A stretch of 64,000 bases of DNA from Glossina fuscipes (lineage: Eukaryota > Arthropoda > Insecta > Diptera > Glossinidae), in assembly GCF_014805625.2 (NCBI RefSeq), contig NW_023998417.1, positions 5,305,342-5,369,341 of the forward strand, read 5' to 3'. The notes beneath the pieces were generated by a model. It was not told the origin of the DNA. It was given only the letters and a program-made list of their open reading frames with translations, and ran no database searches. Positions 1 to 12,692 of the stretch are shown in pieces (position 1 is the stretch's first letter; each line of letters begins with the position of its first letter). The position numbers and the translations under genes were made by a program.

Positions 1-1397
1 TTTTTTTTTTGTATTTTTTGCAGTTTAAAACTGTACTTTTCTCCGCGTAAAACGCATTATATTACATTTGCATGTGTGCATGTGTGCATGTGTTGTATTC
101 ATGATTGCTGTTCTACATACAAAAGCGAGCTATAATGCTCATATGTATGCGGTTTGTTCTTCTCTTCCAGAACAAATATCATCATTGTATTTATATATAT
201 ATATATGTGTGTGTATGTATATAATAACATAGCTTTAACATGTTTTTTCAACCATTTTGGTTGTTTCTTTTCTCGTTCTGAGTTCGTCTTTCCTTAAATA
301 TGTTTTTTTTTTTTTCGTTTTTCGTTTTTTTTTTTTTTCTTTTCCTTTCGCTACTCTGACGGGGGCTGATAGAGCATAAACGATAGAGCGGCAGGAAAAT
401 GTGGTCTTTACGATCTGCTTATTTAATATGCATAACATATGGAAATGGCTTATGTATGTGTTTGCATGTGTGTGCATGTTGATGCTTGCTTACCATATGC
501 TTTTCCTTATGTTTTATGCCATCATTAACCTAACAATTGTTGCAAATTATTATAGTTACACTTTGAAGGTTTTTGTGTGACTTTTACACTTATGTACTAT
601 GTGTATATGCGCAGCGCTCGATTTCTTTCTATAACAACAGGGCTTCATTTATTTTTTTAATAGTTTTATTTTGTATTTTAATGATTTAACTCGAAGAAAT
701 CATGATAAAACAAACAAAGTCTAATGATTATAACGGCATCAGGTGTAATATAACAGATGGAGAGACGATGCTATACGAATGCTTGTTACCTGGAAACCAA
801 ATGATGAACTAGAGCTTGGTTGGTTATGCACGCTATTTTATTGAAATGGAAAATGTGTGAACTCACTATAAATAAAAGTGATTTTCATTGCATTTTACGA
901 CAGTCATCTGCTTGACAATTGTTGTGTTTGTTTGCTTGTGTGTGTTTGTGTGTTTGTGTATTGCAAAGTTCATTCGCCCGTACAATTAGCATCGGCGTGT
1001 TTAATATCATCAAGACAATGACAAAAGTTCAATTACCCGCTACACATATACAACTATATCATCACTAGTTAAATAAGTATTTTCGGTGTCTTTGTGTTGC
1101 GTTGCTGTGTACGTGTGTGTCAATATCGTTTCTTTTCGAATGCATACAATTTGCACCCAGACAGAGTATCGCCACCAACACCCATCCACCACCACCACCA
1201 CCACCCACACCCACACCTGCTTCTCCTGTGTGCATATCCCCAGACCTCTGCTCTCTTACATTGATTTGATTTCATTATTGACTGACTAGCTTTTGATTAT
1301 CGTCGTCGTTGCTTGTGCTCTGCTCTGACGAATGTTGCTTTGCTGAGAAGGGTGTGTTGTTGGGTTGCTCGCTCGTTCGTCATATCGATGAACATAA

Positions 1398-1448
<51 letters not shown>

Positions 1449-4400
1449 CTTTTTTTTATTTTTTTTTTATTTTTTTAATATGCTCATTGATCTATAAAAA
1501 AATTGCATTTAACCGCCAAAGTGCATAAATACAAAAAACCTTGACAATGATATTTAAGTTCCGTCCTTTTTTGCGTTTTTATTGGACGATTTGTATATAT
1601 ATATATATATATATTTTGAATGATAGCGAGCGTCAAGCGGAACTGAAATGTTTAATGGGATTTTATGAATTTTTTGTTGCTTTTATTGTTTTTACCTGTC
1701 AAAGAGATGAAAATGTAATGTGTTGCAGTTTTAGTGTTTATGCAATTTGAAAATATTCGGATTAATGCCAAATAAGTATTTCATTTCATTAGAGATTGCG
1801 TCAGAAGAATGCGATAAAATAATGCCGCATGTGCCGGCTTTTTTGTTATTGACAAAATAAAATGCAGGGAAAAGAAGTGCACCGAACTTCATCAATCAAA
1901 CTCGTACTTGTTGTTTCCCTAGTATATCTCCCTACAGCACTTTTTAATTTCAATTACTACAATGGATGTAGAAAAGTTAGGTGGTGAACTGAAACTGAAC
2001 GCTGTCTTACGATCCTTTTGAGCCCATATGGGAAGTACAAGTGAGAAAACACTATTTACACTATTCGGCTGTGATCGAGAATCGTTTGTATCCAACTGTA
2101 ATTTTCTCTTAAAGAAAACTAAAAAAAGATGGGAAAAAACTAAATTGCGATACTATATAGTTTTTAGATAGGTGTGGCTGATTTTCCTAAATTTTGTATG
2201 AAAAACACGCGAAGAGTTTTTATTAGGAGTACTGGACAAAACCAGATGGAAAACATAAATGATCTCAATTTATATTGCATCGTAGTTATCGTGTCCCTTG
2301 AAGAGCAATTAGACTCCATTTCCAAATGCAGTCTGTGCGTGCAAAGATATATTTTCATTCTTCCAAGACTTTTTGCTACAAACATTACACAGATGGGCAT
2401 AGAGGACAGATAATATATATAGATGAATAGATGGATAGACGGAAAAGTCTAATTCAATCCCGGCTTTGACAACTGATCAAAAAATACGCTTGCTTTTGTA
2501 ATGCCTCTAAGGCTTCTTTCTGGGTATATTGAAAAGAAGTGCCAAAAACAGTGCCTGCCTTCGTTGGCCGGCATAACATAGACTCAATTTTTAGCGAACG
2601 TAAAGACGGAGAGATAAAAATTAAATGTTGAATGCCGCTATGAGTCATATTTGAAAATTTTTTTTTTTCACTTAACCTCTCACCATCCTGACATTGTTAT
2701 TACGCTGGAAACGATGATGTTCGCAATTCATTTTTACCCAAGATAAAGATCAAGGTGGTCGACGGTCAGCATGGTCGACGGAAAACAGCAACAAAGCAGT
2801 AATTTCTCTAGGGGAAGTATAGTGTGCGCTCTTTTGACATAAGGACCGTGGCCGATCAGTAAGTTTTTCTTTTCTTACTTTTTCCACGCGAGAAGTCGCT
2901 TGCAGTTTTTCTTTGATGAGCTGGTTAATGTTTAAACCTCGCATATTGCTAATATATTCCAACCAACGAGACAAAGTGGAACCATGATAAGTACGTTACT
3001 ACAAACGAGGCCAATAGTATCCGCTTGTTTCTCGCTAATGTCAGGTCTTCTTAACTTCACGGAATAGCATACGCATATTTCTCGTCTTCACTAGTCGAAG
3101 ATATTGCTTTAAATAATGCGTGCAATAGAAAAAGAAAAAATTCAAGGGAAAAGCTGTGAAAGGAAAAAACCAATAAAGGAGAGGATAAAAAACGAAACCA
3201 CAGGCAACAAAAACAAAGGAAAGAACAAGCGAATAGTGAAGCCGGCAAATATGCGGGTGCTATGTCGTAGAGAGTTAACAAGACCTGACATTGCTTTACA
3301 TTTACATTACGTGAAACATATTTTCGAGCTGGCAGTGTAATCCGGCACAAAGTTACGAGATAAGGGATTGCGTAGTGAAGTGTGTATCGTTTTTGACTGA
3401 TTAAGTTTAAGTGATAGTGAATTTTCCCCGCATTGATTTTTGTTTAATTGTTCCTCAGTTGAATAGATAAACTTTGATTCATTAATCTCTTACGTCGTTT
3501 GTAACCATCATTCAAAAAAAAAAACAAGTCCTAATGGTATTTTCGCAGCACGCTTTTGTTGACGTATCTTTGTTTGTGTTAAAGAAACATGATGAAACAT
3601 TTAACTTTAACCAGATCAAAAACTATTGAATCACTAAATATTTGTAATGAAAGTGTTTACAATTGTTGCACGCCATCCCATTACGCAGCTACGTGAAGTT
3701 TCACAAAAGTTTTTGATATACACGTGTGCGCACTGCTATATTACACTATATATGTTATGAACTTTGGCAGGCATAACATGTTAAATGATGCCACTGGAGA
3801 TGCAGATGCAGAAGAAGAAGAAGAAATAAGTTTACTTTTTCATCTCATATCAACCGAAAAACATTTGTTGACATTGTGTGCTGCGTGTACTGTTGATACA
3901 AACGCACAAAACGAAAACACGAAAAACATAATAAACAAAAAGAAACAAAATAAAAAAAATGAAAAAAAAAAAAAAATAAAGGGAAAATAGGTTCCATTAA
4001 TTTACTTTACGACAGATGAATGAACATCAGTATAGTTATTGTGTACAAAATGCTGCTTGCAACCCCAACTCAACATTGGCATTTGATGATGGTTTCTCTT
4101 TGTAGTTGTCAAGAGCATAGTTTATCTTTATGGTTCGCCCATTCCTCTTGTTCGCTCGCTTGCGCCTTTAAGCGACATCATTTTCATCATGAAACTTGTT
4201 GCAATGGGTGCCCCAGTATATACGTTTATACAATTTTTATATGCAGTTCTGTGGTGTGTGTGTGTGTGTGTTTGTGTTTGTGTATAGAGCAAGTCGCCCC
4301 CATCGAATGGCAAGAGCAACGTTCGATGTTCATCGCTTTTTACTACTGCTGCTGCTTCTCTCTCGTACGTATGATTTTATGGTTGTGGTTTTCTTTGTTA

Positions 4401-4754
4401 TAAATAATTTCGCATCGTTTCTACGTTTGTGTATATATATATATATTTGTTTGCTTTAGTTTGCGGGTATTTTGGGTGACAGCATATTTTAAGGACACCG
4501 GGAGTGTCAAAGTTTATTTTTCTCACTCCTTTAAAAATATTACTTGGCAACGGTTATGATGCGGTCGTTTATGTTACAAATTTGCGTTGAATTAAAAAAA
4601 AAGTAAAGAAAGAATAAAAAAAAAAAAAAACAGATAAGATATTAGAATGGAAATTATAAATAATTTAAAAAATTAATTCTCCTCTTGTGTTGTGTGTTAT
4701 AAAACATTTTTTTAACTTTTTGTTTTTTTTTTTTTCTTATCATTTTACTTACAG
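1..4754. other. AT-rich non-coding sequence, probably intron or 5' flank
   Basis: No supportable gene is seen. The stretch holds T- and A-homopolymers, a GT/AT-rich segment near 190-225, an A48 run (listed separately) and a GT run near 4255-4285. A good acceptor-like sequence (tctcttccag) ends at 169, but no matching donor or open frame follows. Open frames here are short and either low-complexity or ordinary chance frames. If the exon at 4755 is internal, this stretch is its upstream intron; if that exon is a first coding exon, part of this would be 5' leader or flank. Confidence 0.6.
1399..1446 (+). repeat. Poly-A run (48 A)
   Basis: Uninterrupted A from 1399 to 1446, followed by T-rich sequence. 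No retrotransposon body or target-site duplication is evident beside it, so I call it a simple homopolymer rather than the tail of a retroelement. Confidence 0.9.
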
Positions 4755-4844
4755 GTAGCGACCATGATGTCCTGCCCCCTTCCTATGCCATTACCCATAA
4801 TACCATCTTTACACGAATTTTCGCCTGTACATATTGGTGTTAAG
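4755..4844 (+). CDS. Candidate alternative coding exon (30 codons, phase 0)
   Basis: A long T-rich tract and cattttacttacag ends at 4754, and a good donor (AAG|GTATGT) begins at 4845. The 90 nt between them are open in frame 0 and translate as VATMMSCPLPMPLPII, a short link, then HEFSPVHIGVK. The sequence is C-richer than its surroundings, with a Pro-rich pattern unlike the low-complexity frames nearby. ATG at 4764 has A at -3 (ACCATGATG), so this could be a first coding exon with 9 nt of leader in the exon, or an internal cassette. It ends in phase 0, which matches the phase-0 start of the exon at 42884, so an isoform joining the two would stay in frame. I do not recognise the peptide. The 38-kb distance to that exon is inferred to be intron. 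The alternative is a chance acceptor-donor pair, which is less likely given composition and phase. Confidence 0.5.
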
Positions 4845-5749
4845 GTATGTATTATATGCTTCAAATTATTCTTTTATATAATCGTTTTAAGAACAACCTC
4901 TCTACCCATGAATATGAATTTATGCGCTTTTGTCAATAAAATATTTTATATTAGATTCGCGAACGATATAAATCTGCCGATGGAAGGGGCATTAGTCAAT
5001 TTGCGATATTTATTTGCATCGCGATTTTCGTAGCAATTGATTACTAATTACGTATGTAGATGCGCCAAAAAGTGCAACAAATTAACGGATTAATAGGTGT
5101 ACAAATGTCTGTGATATTGTCCGAAAGGCGGCTGCACAAAAAATATCCAATGAGAGACATGAGTCTAGCGATCAATCGTTTACGTTTGCTCACCTCTTTG
5201 CCAGTTTGTTTTCAATTTTTGGTGGTATTAAAATCCCAAGTTTGTGCAAACAGATCACTAATCGTGCAATAAATTTTTTTTTTTTTTTTACAAAAATTTG
5301 AATCGATTCGCCTGTTCTCGTCTGTGTATACTGCACAAATTTAGACATTGGCTTTTGAATACCAGTTCATGCTGCGAACGGCCCAAATAGGTCGAACAAG
5401 TATTGCATAGCGTAAATGATGGATTACTGGCAACGGTCGCCCAATATTTTACGGTATCATCAATATTTAGTTTTCGTTGTTGCTTTTGTTTTGAAGATCC
5501 TATCGTGAATATTCGAGTATCGGCCAAAGCCGTACAGCAGGTTATAGTTAAACAGTTTTGTTAAAAAATGGCTATTGATATTATTGCAATTAACCGGGTT
5601 ATTGTTGCTATATATTACATTTAACAGGGTTATTATCAATATAGATTAACATAGATTATAATTAATTAGCATTGCATTACATAGATGTACAATGTATGCA
5701 TTAATAAAAAAATGATGCATAATAATAAATGCGCGCACAATAAAACACA

Positions 5750-6046
5750 ATGAAACCTTCACACCAAGCTGCAATCACCAAAAAACCTTCCCACCAAATC
5801 TTCATCTTCTTTTATGCAAACGAAGCTTCCCATCAAACCTGCAGCCTTCACGTGAAACAACGTTTACACCTTCAAAAAGACCTTTACACAGAAGAACCGT
5901 CACACCAAGCATTCACAACTAAAAAGCTTTACAAGAAAAAGCCGACAAACCTTAAAAAAAACCCCAAAAAAAAACTATCGAGAGCTAGAAGACGACTTAA
6001 AAGCGCAGTGCACCATGATCAGAGCCTTTACCACGGTTCGTTTTGA
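5750..6046 (+). CDS. Open frame with repeated PSHQ motifs and basic C-terminus; unproven
   Basis: A 98-codon frame starts at ATG 5750 and stops at TGA 6044-6046. The first half holds four spaced copies of a [KE][PA]SHQ motif: KPSHQAAITK, KPSHQIF, EASHQTC and EPSHQAFTTK. Between copies the Ser codons alternate TCA/TCC, the His codons CAC/CAT and the Pro codons CCT/CCG, so several differences are silent. That pattern fits a diverged coding repeat better than a noisy DNA repeat. Residues from about 65 to 87 are strongly basic (KKKPTNLKKNPKKK then RARRR). No family is recognised, no promoter or splice signal clearly frames it, and it lies inside an inferred intron. It may be a nested small gene, an exapted or decayed element, or chance. 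Confidence 0.2.
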   Translation: MKPSHQAAITKKPSHQIFIFFYANEASHQTCSLHVKQRLHLQKDLYTEEPSHQAFTTKKLYKKKPTNLKKNPKKKLSRARRRLKSAVHHDQSLYHGSF

Positions 6047-9000
6047 TTTCTACTAGTTTCCGTAAAAGGTTGGTATGGACTATCAACGTAGAATCAATTT
6101 CAAAATCACTTTCATCTTTCACAATTCTTGTGGCTTCTGTAAATTTCAACTGTAGACACACGAGACCTTTACAGCAACATCAGTTTTTTCTGGCTCGCAA
6201 GGCTGAAATCGTGTTTATATTAATGTGTCACGTACTTGTTCTTTATGATATTCTTGGCACTTCCTTTATAAATTCAAATTAATGCATTTGTGCCAGTAGA
6301 CAAAAATATATCAAAAATTCATTTCATGGAATGGAATGATGTATTCTGTAGCCGCTTTGAAACAAACGTTACCTGCATCGAGCGATTAACGAAAAATTGC
6401 GATTTTCATGTTTCCTTCATAATCACTTTCTTTCTTTCCATGCCTTTCAGTTTTTGTTCTGATCCGGTAATTATGTAGGTTCTGAACTTAATGACTAACT
6501 CCTAACTTCTACCAGACCTTTAATTCGTAAACCCTTAATAGTATGGCTTTAGATCAATCAAATGAAACATTCTTTACAGTCACCCAGGTTTCCCCTTTTG
6601 GTGTCTTATGTAAAATGACAAAGATTTATTTTTTTAGTCTATTGTCTACCACCTTCTTTCATTGTCATTGCAGTTTGCTGTCAGTCGTGTCAAAAAATCT
6701 AAATTTAATGATAAATATATGCAAAATTATTTTAAGAGCAGAGCAAGATATTTTCTATCTCTTCAGTTTATTAACGCTCATAATATAACTTAAGCCCAAA
6801 AGTATACTATCATATTAAAGTTTTTTTTATACCCAATGCAAACACAAGCGCCATCGTTAAATATTAAATATTGTTAAAATACAGTTAAATTTTTATTTTT
6901 CCTTTTTATATATATATATACGTTTATATATATATATATATACATATATATTCCAATTAAGTCAAAATCACTTGACAACGCATTTAATAAAGAGCCTCTT
7001 AAACGTTTCGAAAAGAATCTATTTATCTCTTTCTTACATATGCATATATTATATGGATGCATATTTACTTGTTCCGTCCGTATTAGGCATTTGTTTAATA
7101 GATTTAATTTAAGCCATTTTTTTTTTTTAGCGATTAGTTGATTCTTTTTTTTCTTCATTTGCATCTGTTCGAGTTCATTACTTATGTAAAAAGCACGCAA
7201 GTGATTGTTATTTCTGCTCACACTGCTAGTGTCATCAAATCATTTAAAGCATACAATAAGAGCAGGTTTTGTTATAAAGTCAAGATCGTCACGGTTGTCT
7301 CTATACCAAACCCACCCCTTCTTTCTTTAGTCTTTAAAACTAAAATGTCCTTTTACTGTGGTTTTTTCCTATTCAAATATTATAAAAGCCACCCACATGG
7401 CAAGAACACAACGACGTTATTATTTATAAAAGATATGACACGTGAGTGATGAGCTAATTGTTTTGCGGTTTAACACACCTTTAACAACATAGCATTCAAG
7501 AATAATCGATAAGTGTGAGAAAACAGATATAAACGCTTTTCTTTTAAGAACAGACACATTAATGGTGACTTTGTGATTGCACAAAATGGAAACAATGGAT
7601 TATGTCTATAAAAATCTTTGCTTTTTTTGAGTAAAGCAACAAATGTAACACATTTCTTTCTTTCATCCATTAAAAGTTGCTATATATTTATCTTTGACCT
7701 AAAAAGTGGACCGAAAAATAATTTTGATCGCTTTACCCTCAAGAAAACTTTCTTCGATGGAATAGACGGGCAGGATAATAATATTCAGGAAAGTTATTAG
7801 ATAATTATGAGGGATTTAAAAAAAAGAGTAATCCTTTAGAAAATTTCAAAAAAAAAAAAACGCGATTGTCTTTCTTAGTTTTGAAATTGTTCACCACAAA
7901 CAACCTACGTTCTTTTTTAGTGTAGTTGTACGGCACTTGTTGTTTTCTTCTTTAATCTTTAAGATAGCATTAGCATAGTTTTTGAAGAGGGGCCAGCTCT
8001 TTATATGCGCCATGGACAATTTAATCTTTTATCTTCGTAATCGAAGGCGCAACCCAGGCGTAAAAAATTAGGATATAATTAGGATGTGTAAGCTTTACTG
8101 ATACTTTTGTTGCACTAAGAATCGAAAATGTTTTGGTTGAAGAGTATATGCGACTGAATTCGACATAGTTAGGATTCCCAATTACCTCTCAGTACTTGTC
8201 TGCACTTCTACAACTATTTTGTGTGGTATTTTTTCCTTGACATAGAGCGTCCTATTATTTACTCTGACATGCGATTTCTACCAGAAAGGCTGTGGAGTTA
8301 TGGAAATTTATGCTTTACGAATAATCAACACACAACCAACAATCAATTCAGAAATTAAAAATAAAAGAAAAAGGAGAGGAAGAGAGGAAGGGGATAAATG
8401 AATAAGAAAATCATTGCAAGAATATCTATGAAACATATGGATTAGGTTTAGAGTTTTATGAATGAATGAATGATTTTAAATTTTTATAATATTTCTTTGT
8501 CTGATATTTCGAATTTATGCGAAATCTTGGCAACTGTCGTGAATTTACTTTTACTTCCTCTCTATAGAAATGATTTCCATGTTATTATTAAAATCCTCCT
8601 CTAAAATGTATTGATCTATGTCTTTTTTAAATACATTTCTACCGGAAAAAGGAAAAAGTGTCGCTCGCTTTCTCTTCTGTGTCGTCAACTAAAAGAAGAA
8701 AAACAGAAAAAAAAAAAAAAAAAAATGTGGGCGGCACGAATGAATTTAATTAAATGGTAACACATTATACTTATTCGCGACGCTTTTCTTTTTTCCTGTA
8801 TCCATTCATAATGATTATTGAAAGAGAACAAAATGGACCATCAAAACGATAACATCAGTCACACAGATTGTCTGCTTGGTCAAGCATATATTTGAGAAGA
8901 ATAGAGAAGAAGAATATAAACATACATATATACATACATATACTTTTTCATTCATTTGTTCTTTTAAATACCTTATGGTGGCATGTGAGATACTAACACA

Positions 9001-9426
9001 CCGGCTGATATTTTTATTCATGGCTATTAATGTGCTAAAGGAAAGTTTTTCCGTTTAAATAATTTTCTCTTTTTACCTTAAACGCCTGTCCGTCTCGGAT
9101 ACGTCTTGTCATAGTACGTTCAGCCGCTCATTTCTTACAGCATTGCGTTTTAGGCAATGTGTAATATCCGTTAAATGTTTATGTATTCATCACCGAAAAA
9201 TGCTCTGGTATTCTACGTTCGACTTTCGATATGCGCAATGTGTGCGGAAAACACATGCGGGCGTAGAATTAAAAATTAGATCATGTTGTCACCTATATGT
9301 GAAAGATGCTGATGATGGTCAGAAAAAAGTAGGCAGCGATGAGATTGGCCGCGTTGCTTAGAAGGTTTGTGCCCGATCGATAAGTGGCCTTATCAGCTAC
9401 GACGGAATATTAATTATATTTAAAGC

Positions 9427-9495
9427 ATGATCTACCGCATCGAGGAGCAGCCCCGGAGCGCAGATATGAGGCAGCTGCGCTTCTTGACTACTTAG
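9427..9495 (+). other. GC-richer islet with a 22-codon open frame
   Basis: In an AT-rich intron, a roughly 60-bp islet is markedly G+C-richer. It reads from ATG 9427 to TAG 9493-9495 as MIYRIEEQPRSADMRQLRFL plus TT, a well-mixed, protein-like composition. An in-frame TAA sits two codons upstream. About 40 nt earlier is an imperfect palindrome, ATAAG-tggc-CTTAT. It could be a relic of a coding or mobile sequence, a conserved regulatory element, or a very small ORF. I cannot assign a function. Confidence 0.2.
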
Positions 9496-10013
9496 CTATG
9501 TGGTAGTTTAATATATTTAGCAAGGAATGTCTACATATTTTTGAAATTTTAGTTCTAAACACATACACGGGATCCCACTTGTAGAAGAGCACATTGTAGA
9601 TGAGTCTCTTTTTGAGATTTGCTCCAATTTTGCCAATTGTTCTGCATATTTCAGTTCTGCCACGTAACTTGCTATACAATTTTCAAATTTCTATCAAAAA
9701 GTCTAAAAAATAGAGTCACCAACTAATTTATTACGGTTGCACAAGGCCGCTGTCTCGTTCTCGTTTTGCTTCAAAAAATCGTAAAAAGAAAAATTGTCGC
9801 ATACTTGCTTTATAGTTCGATAATTATCAAGATCTAAAGAGACAGGCAACCAGCTTTTGAAAATCCATCAAGTTTCTGCGCGTGACTCCTAAGCCATTTT
9901 CAACTCAAGGGGATTACCCTCTACATAGGCAAGTACTGTGATGATTACAAATGATTACTACATGTACGAGGGGAAGTGATAGAGGAAGCTTATAGAATGG
10001 CACCGGATGCGTG

Positions 10014-10028
10014 CATATATATATATAC

Positions 10029-10077
<49 letters not shown>

Positions 10078-10086
10078 TATATATAT
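10014..10086. repeat. AT dinucleotide tract
   Basis: About 70 bp of nearly pure (AT)n with a few interruptions. It accounts for the Tyr/Ile-rich open frames in this spot, which are not genes. Confidence 0.9.
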
Positions 10087-11082
10087 GTCTGACTAAAACT
10101 CGCTTGGGATTTTTTCGCAAAAAGCAAAGAACATTTAGTAAAAGAAATATTTCATAGGAATATTTAACCAATTTTTGAAATTTTGGAAATTTTAAATGAG
10201 AGGAGGAACTACGAATTCGGCTAAACATGAATTGTTCCAATATAGCTCTATAGCTTTTTTATGATGTTTTCCCTCATGTTTACATTTCATTTTTAGTTAT
10301 TCACAAAAAAAAAAAAAAAAAAGGAAAAAAAAAGGAAAACTTAATTCTTTTCATTTGCTTCCACTTCTCCGTATATTTCCTGATAGTAATGACATTTTTT
10401 TTTTGTTGATTTGAGCGTCATATGTTCGTTGCGAACATTCTTCTTTTTTTTTTTTTTTTTTTTTTAAATATCACGGGGAGGAGGTCATCCAGCACACAGT
10501 TATCTGTGATTCTATGCGTATTTTTGATTTCCCGTAAGATTTTTTCTTTCTTCTTTTTTTTTTCTTTGCGCTTTCCTTTTTCATATCTCTAAATGTTATC
10601 TTTTATTTATACGTTCATCATGCAAAAGAAAAGAAATCGAAATGACTTTTATCATCCGTTTATAAAATGTATGAAAATAATAAAGATTGTGAATGATGGC
10701 GTGATTGTGTGTGTGTGTGTGTGTGTGTGTTGCATGATAGCAAGAGTTAGTGGGCAATGGTGGGGTATACCTTTGATTTATTCCCTTTGGTTGTTTTCTA
10801 TTAAAATCTATCTCTGATTAGCTGTAAATCCTTCCGGTATACATATCGTTTTGTGAATGATGTTGGTCAGCAAATAAAATCGTTTACAAATCTCTATGGA
10901 TTAGAAAAAGATATCCGTAATAAAATCCGAAAGATCTTTCTTTCTTTCATTTTGATATGAAGAAAAACGTGTAAAGCTCTGCTGTCTGTCGCTTGTCTCA
11001 AACGCAATTCGTTCTAAATGTTGTACGTGGTAATAAAATGAAATTTTTCCTTACAAGTTATTGCCAAGCTGATTGAAATTAA

Positions 11083-11083
<1 letters not shown>

Positions 11084-11111
<28 letters not shown>
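11084..11111 (+). repeat. Poly-A run
   Basis: 28 consecutive A residues; simple homopolymer with no recognised element attached. Confidence 0.9.
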
Positions 11112-11113
<2 letters not shown>

Positions 11114-12559
11114 AACTCGGCAAGTGGACTTTTTTCTTCTAACATTTCCTTTGAAATGTATTTATACTTGTATATTCTTAATCCTTGAGATCAGTTTTCT
11201 TTTCATTGGATTATATATAATTGTTGTTGAATGGTGTTTTTTTGTTAAATTTACATGTTTTGTAAGAAAAGAACTTTTAGAACAATTAACCTGGCATCTG
11301 CTATATACGATAGTTTTGAAACAACCAAGAGAGAATTCAATCAATTGAAAATAAAAAAACAAAAAAAAAAGGAAATTAAAAAAACCCTCGCAGAGTTAGT
11401 AGAAATACGATTGTTAGGTGTTTGCAAAAATTTTGATCATTTTTTCGCTTGAATGCTTTTGGACTTTCTTGCAATTTTCTTCTTCTATTGATATGCTCCG
11501 ACAAAGGTTGGCGAGAAAGAAACGAAATGCGAAAGAAAACAAATTTTCAGTTGAGTCATATTTTTTCTCATCATTTATATAAAATACATGTTACGCTTAT
11601 TGCACATGTTACTCTTATAATGGAAGTGAGAATAGGATAAATCGCGTATGCCAAATAAAATTTTTCCTTTTGCCTAATTCAAATGAACATATCGTGGTTT
11701 ATGCAGATGCATGTTTATTTTATCTAAGATAACTACTACTACTACTAGTACTACTACAACTACTAGCAGTTCTCTTCATTAAAGTTATTTAATAGGTATT
11801 TGGATTACTTTACATAAAACCTTAAATACTAACTACTTTGTTATGCTTAACTTATACATATCTTCTGGATAATAGTTTGTGCATCGTATTATAATTTCGG
11901 AAACATGTTGCTATATATAATGTTGCATATTTCGATACATTAGAGTGGTTCTAGTTTTTCGTTTTTTTTTTTTTTGAGAGGAGTCTTTTCATGCGATCGC
12001 TATTTTAGTGATGGACCGTACAGTCTGCAGGGAATTTATGTTTTGTTATTTAATTCTACGGGGGGAGGAGTAAGCATTCGCATAGCGAAGACTTGTCTGT
12101 CTTGTGTACATATTTGCCACAATTTTCTACCTAATAATTTAATATTTTTATATAATCGTATTTTCATATGAAATGCTTACAGAAGAGTACAGTAGGTAGT
12201 GATGGTGATGGTAATGTATAAAATAATAATAATAATAATAAACATACACACATATATGTATGCTTAGATAAATATCTTGGAAAATATTTTGTGTAAATTA
12301 AATAAGAAATTTTATTTACAAATATATGTATGTTTGCATTCAGGATATTTCTCTACAATCATCAAGTATTGTACAAACACATAGGTTTATGAATTTTATT
12401 TTTATGTGCGTACAAGTATCTACTTTCGAAATTGTTTCGCATACATAAAGCAATCGCTGGCAAATACAAAGCAAAAAATTATTTTACATTTTTTTTTTTT
12501 TCAATGGGAAAAGTATTTTTTTATTTATTTATTTTTTTTTTTTTTTTTTTTTTTTTTTT

Positions 12560-12659
12560 NNNNNNNNNNNNNNNNNNNNNNNNNNNNNNNNNNNNNNNNN
12601 NNNNNNNNNNNNNNNNNNNNNNNNNNNNNNNNNNNNNNNNNNNNNNNNNNNNNNNNNNN
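12560..12659. other. Assembly gap (100 N) inside a poly-T run
   Basis: Exactly 100 N, the usual placeholder for a gap of unknown size, flanked on the left by at least 27 T and on the right by 30 T. The true length of the T tract and anything inside it is unknown. Open frames crossing it are artefacts. Confidence 0.95.

Positions 12660-12692
<33 letters not shown>

Noticed and set aside
2750..2974. Minus-strand frame starting LSRWLEYISNMRG
   Set aside because: It gave a passing impression of an enzyme fragment, but it has no ATG, no conserved motif I can name, and no composition change from its flanks.
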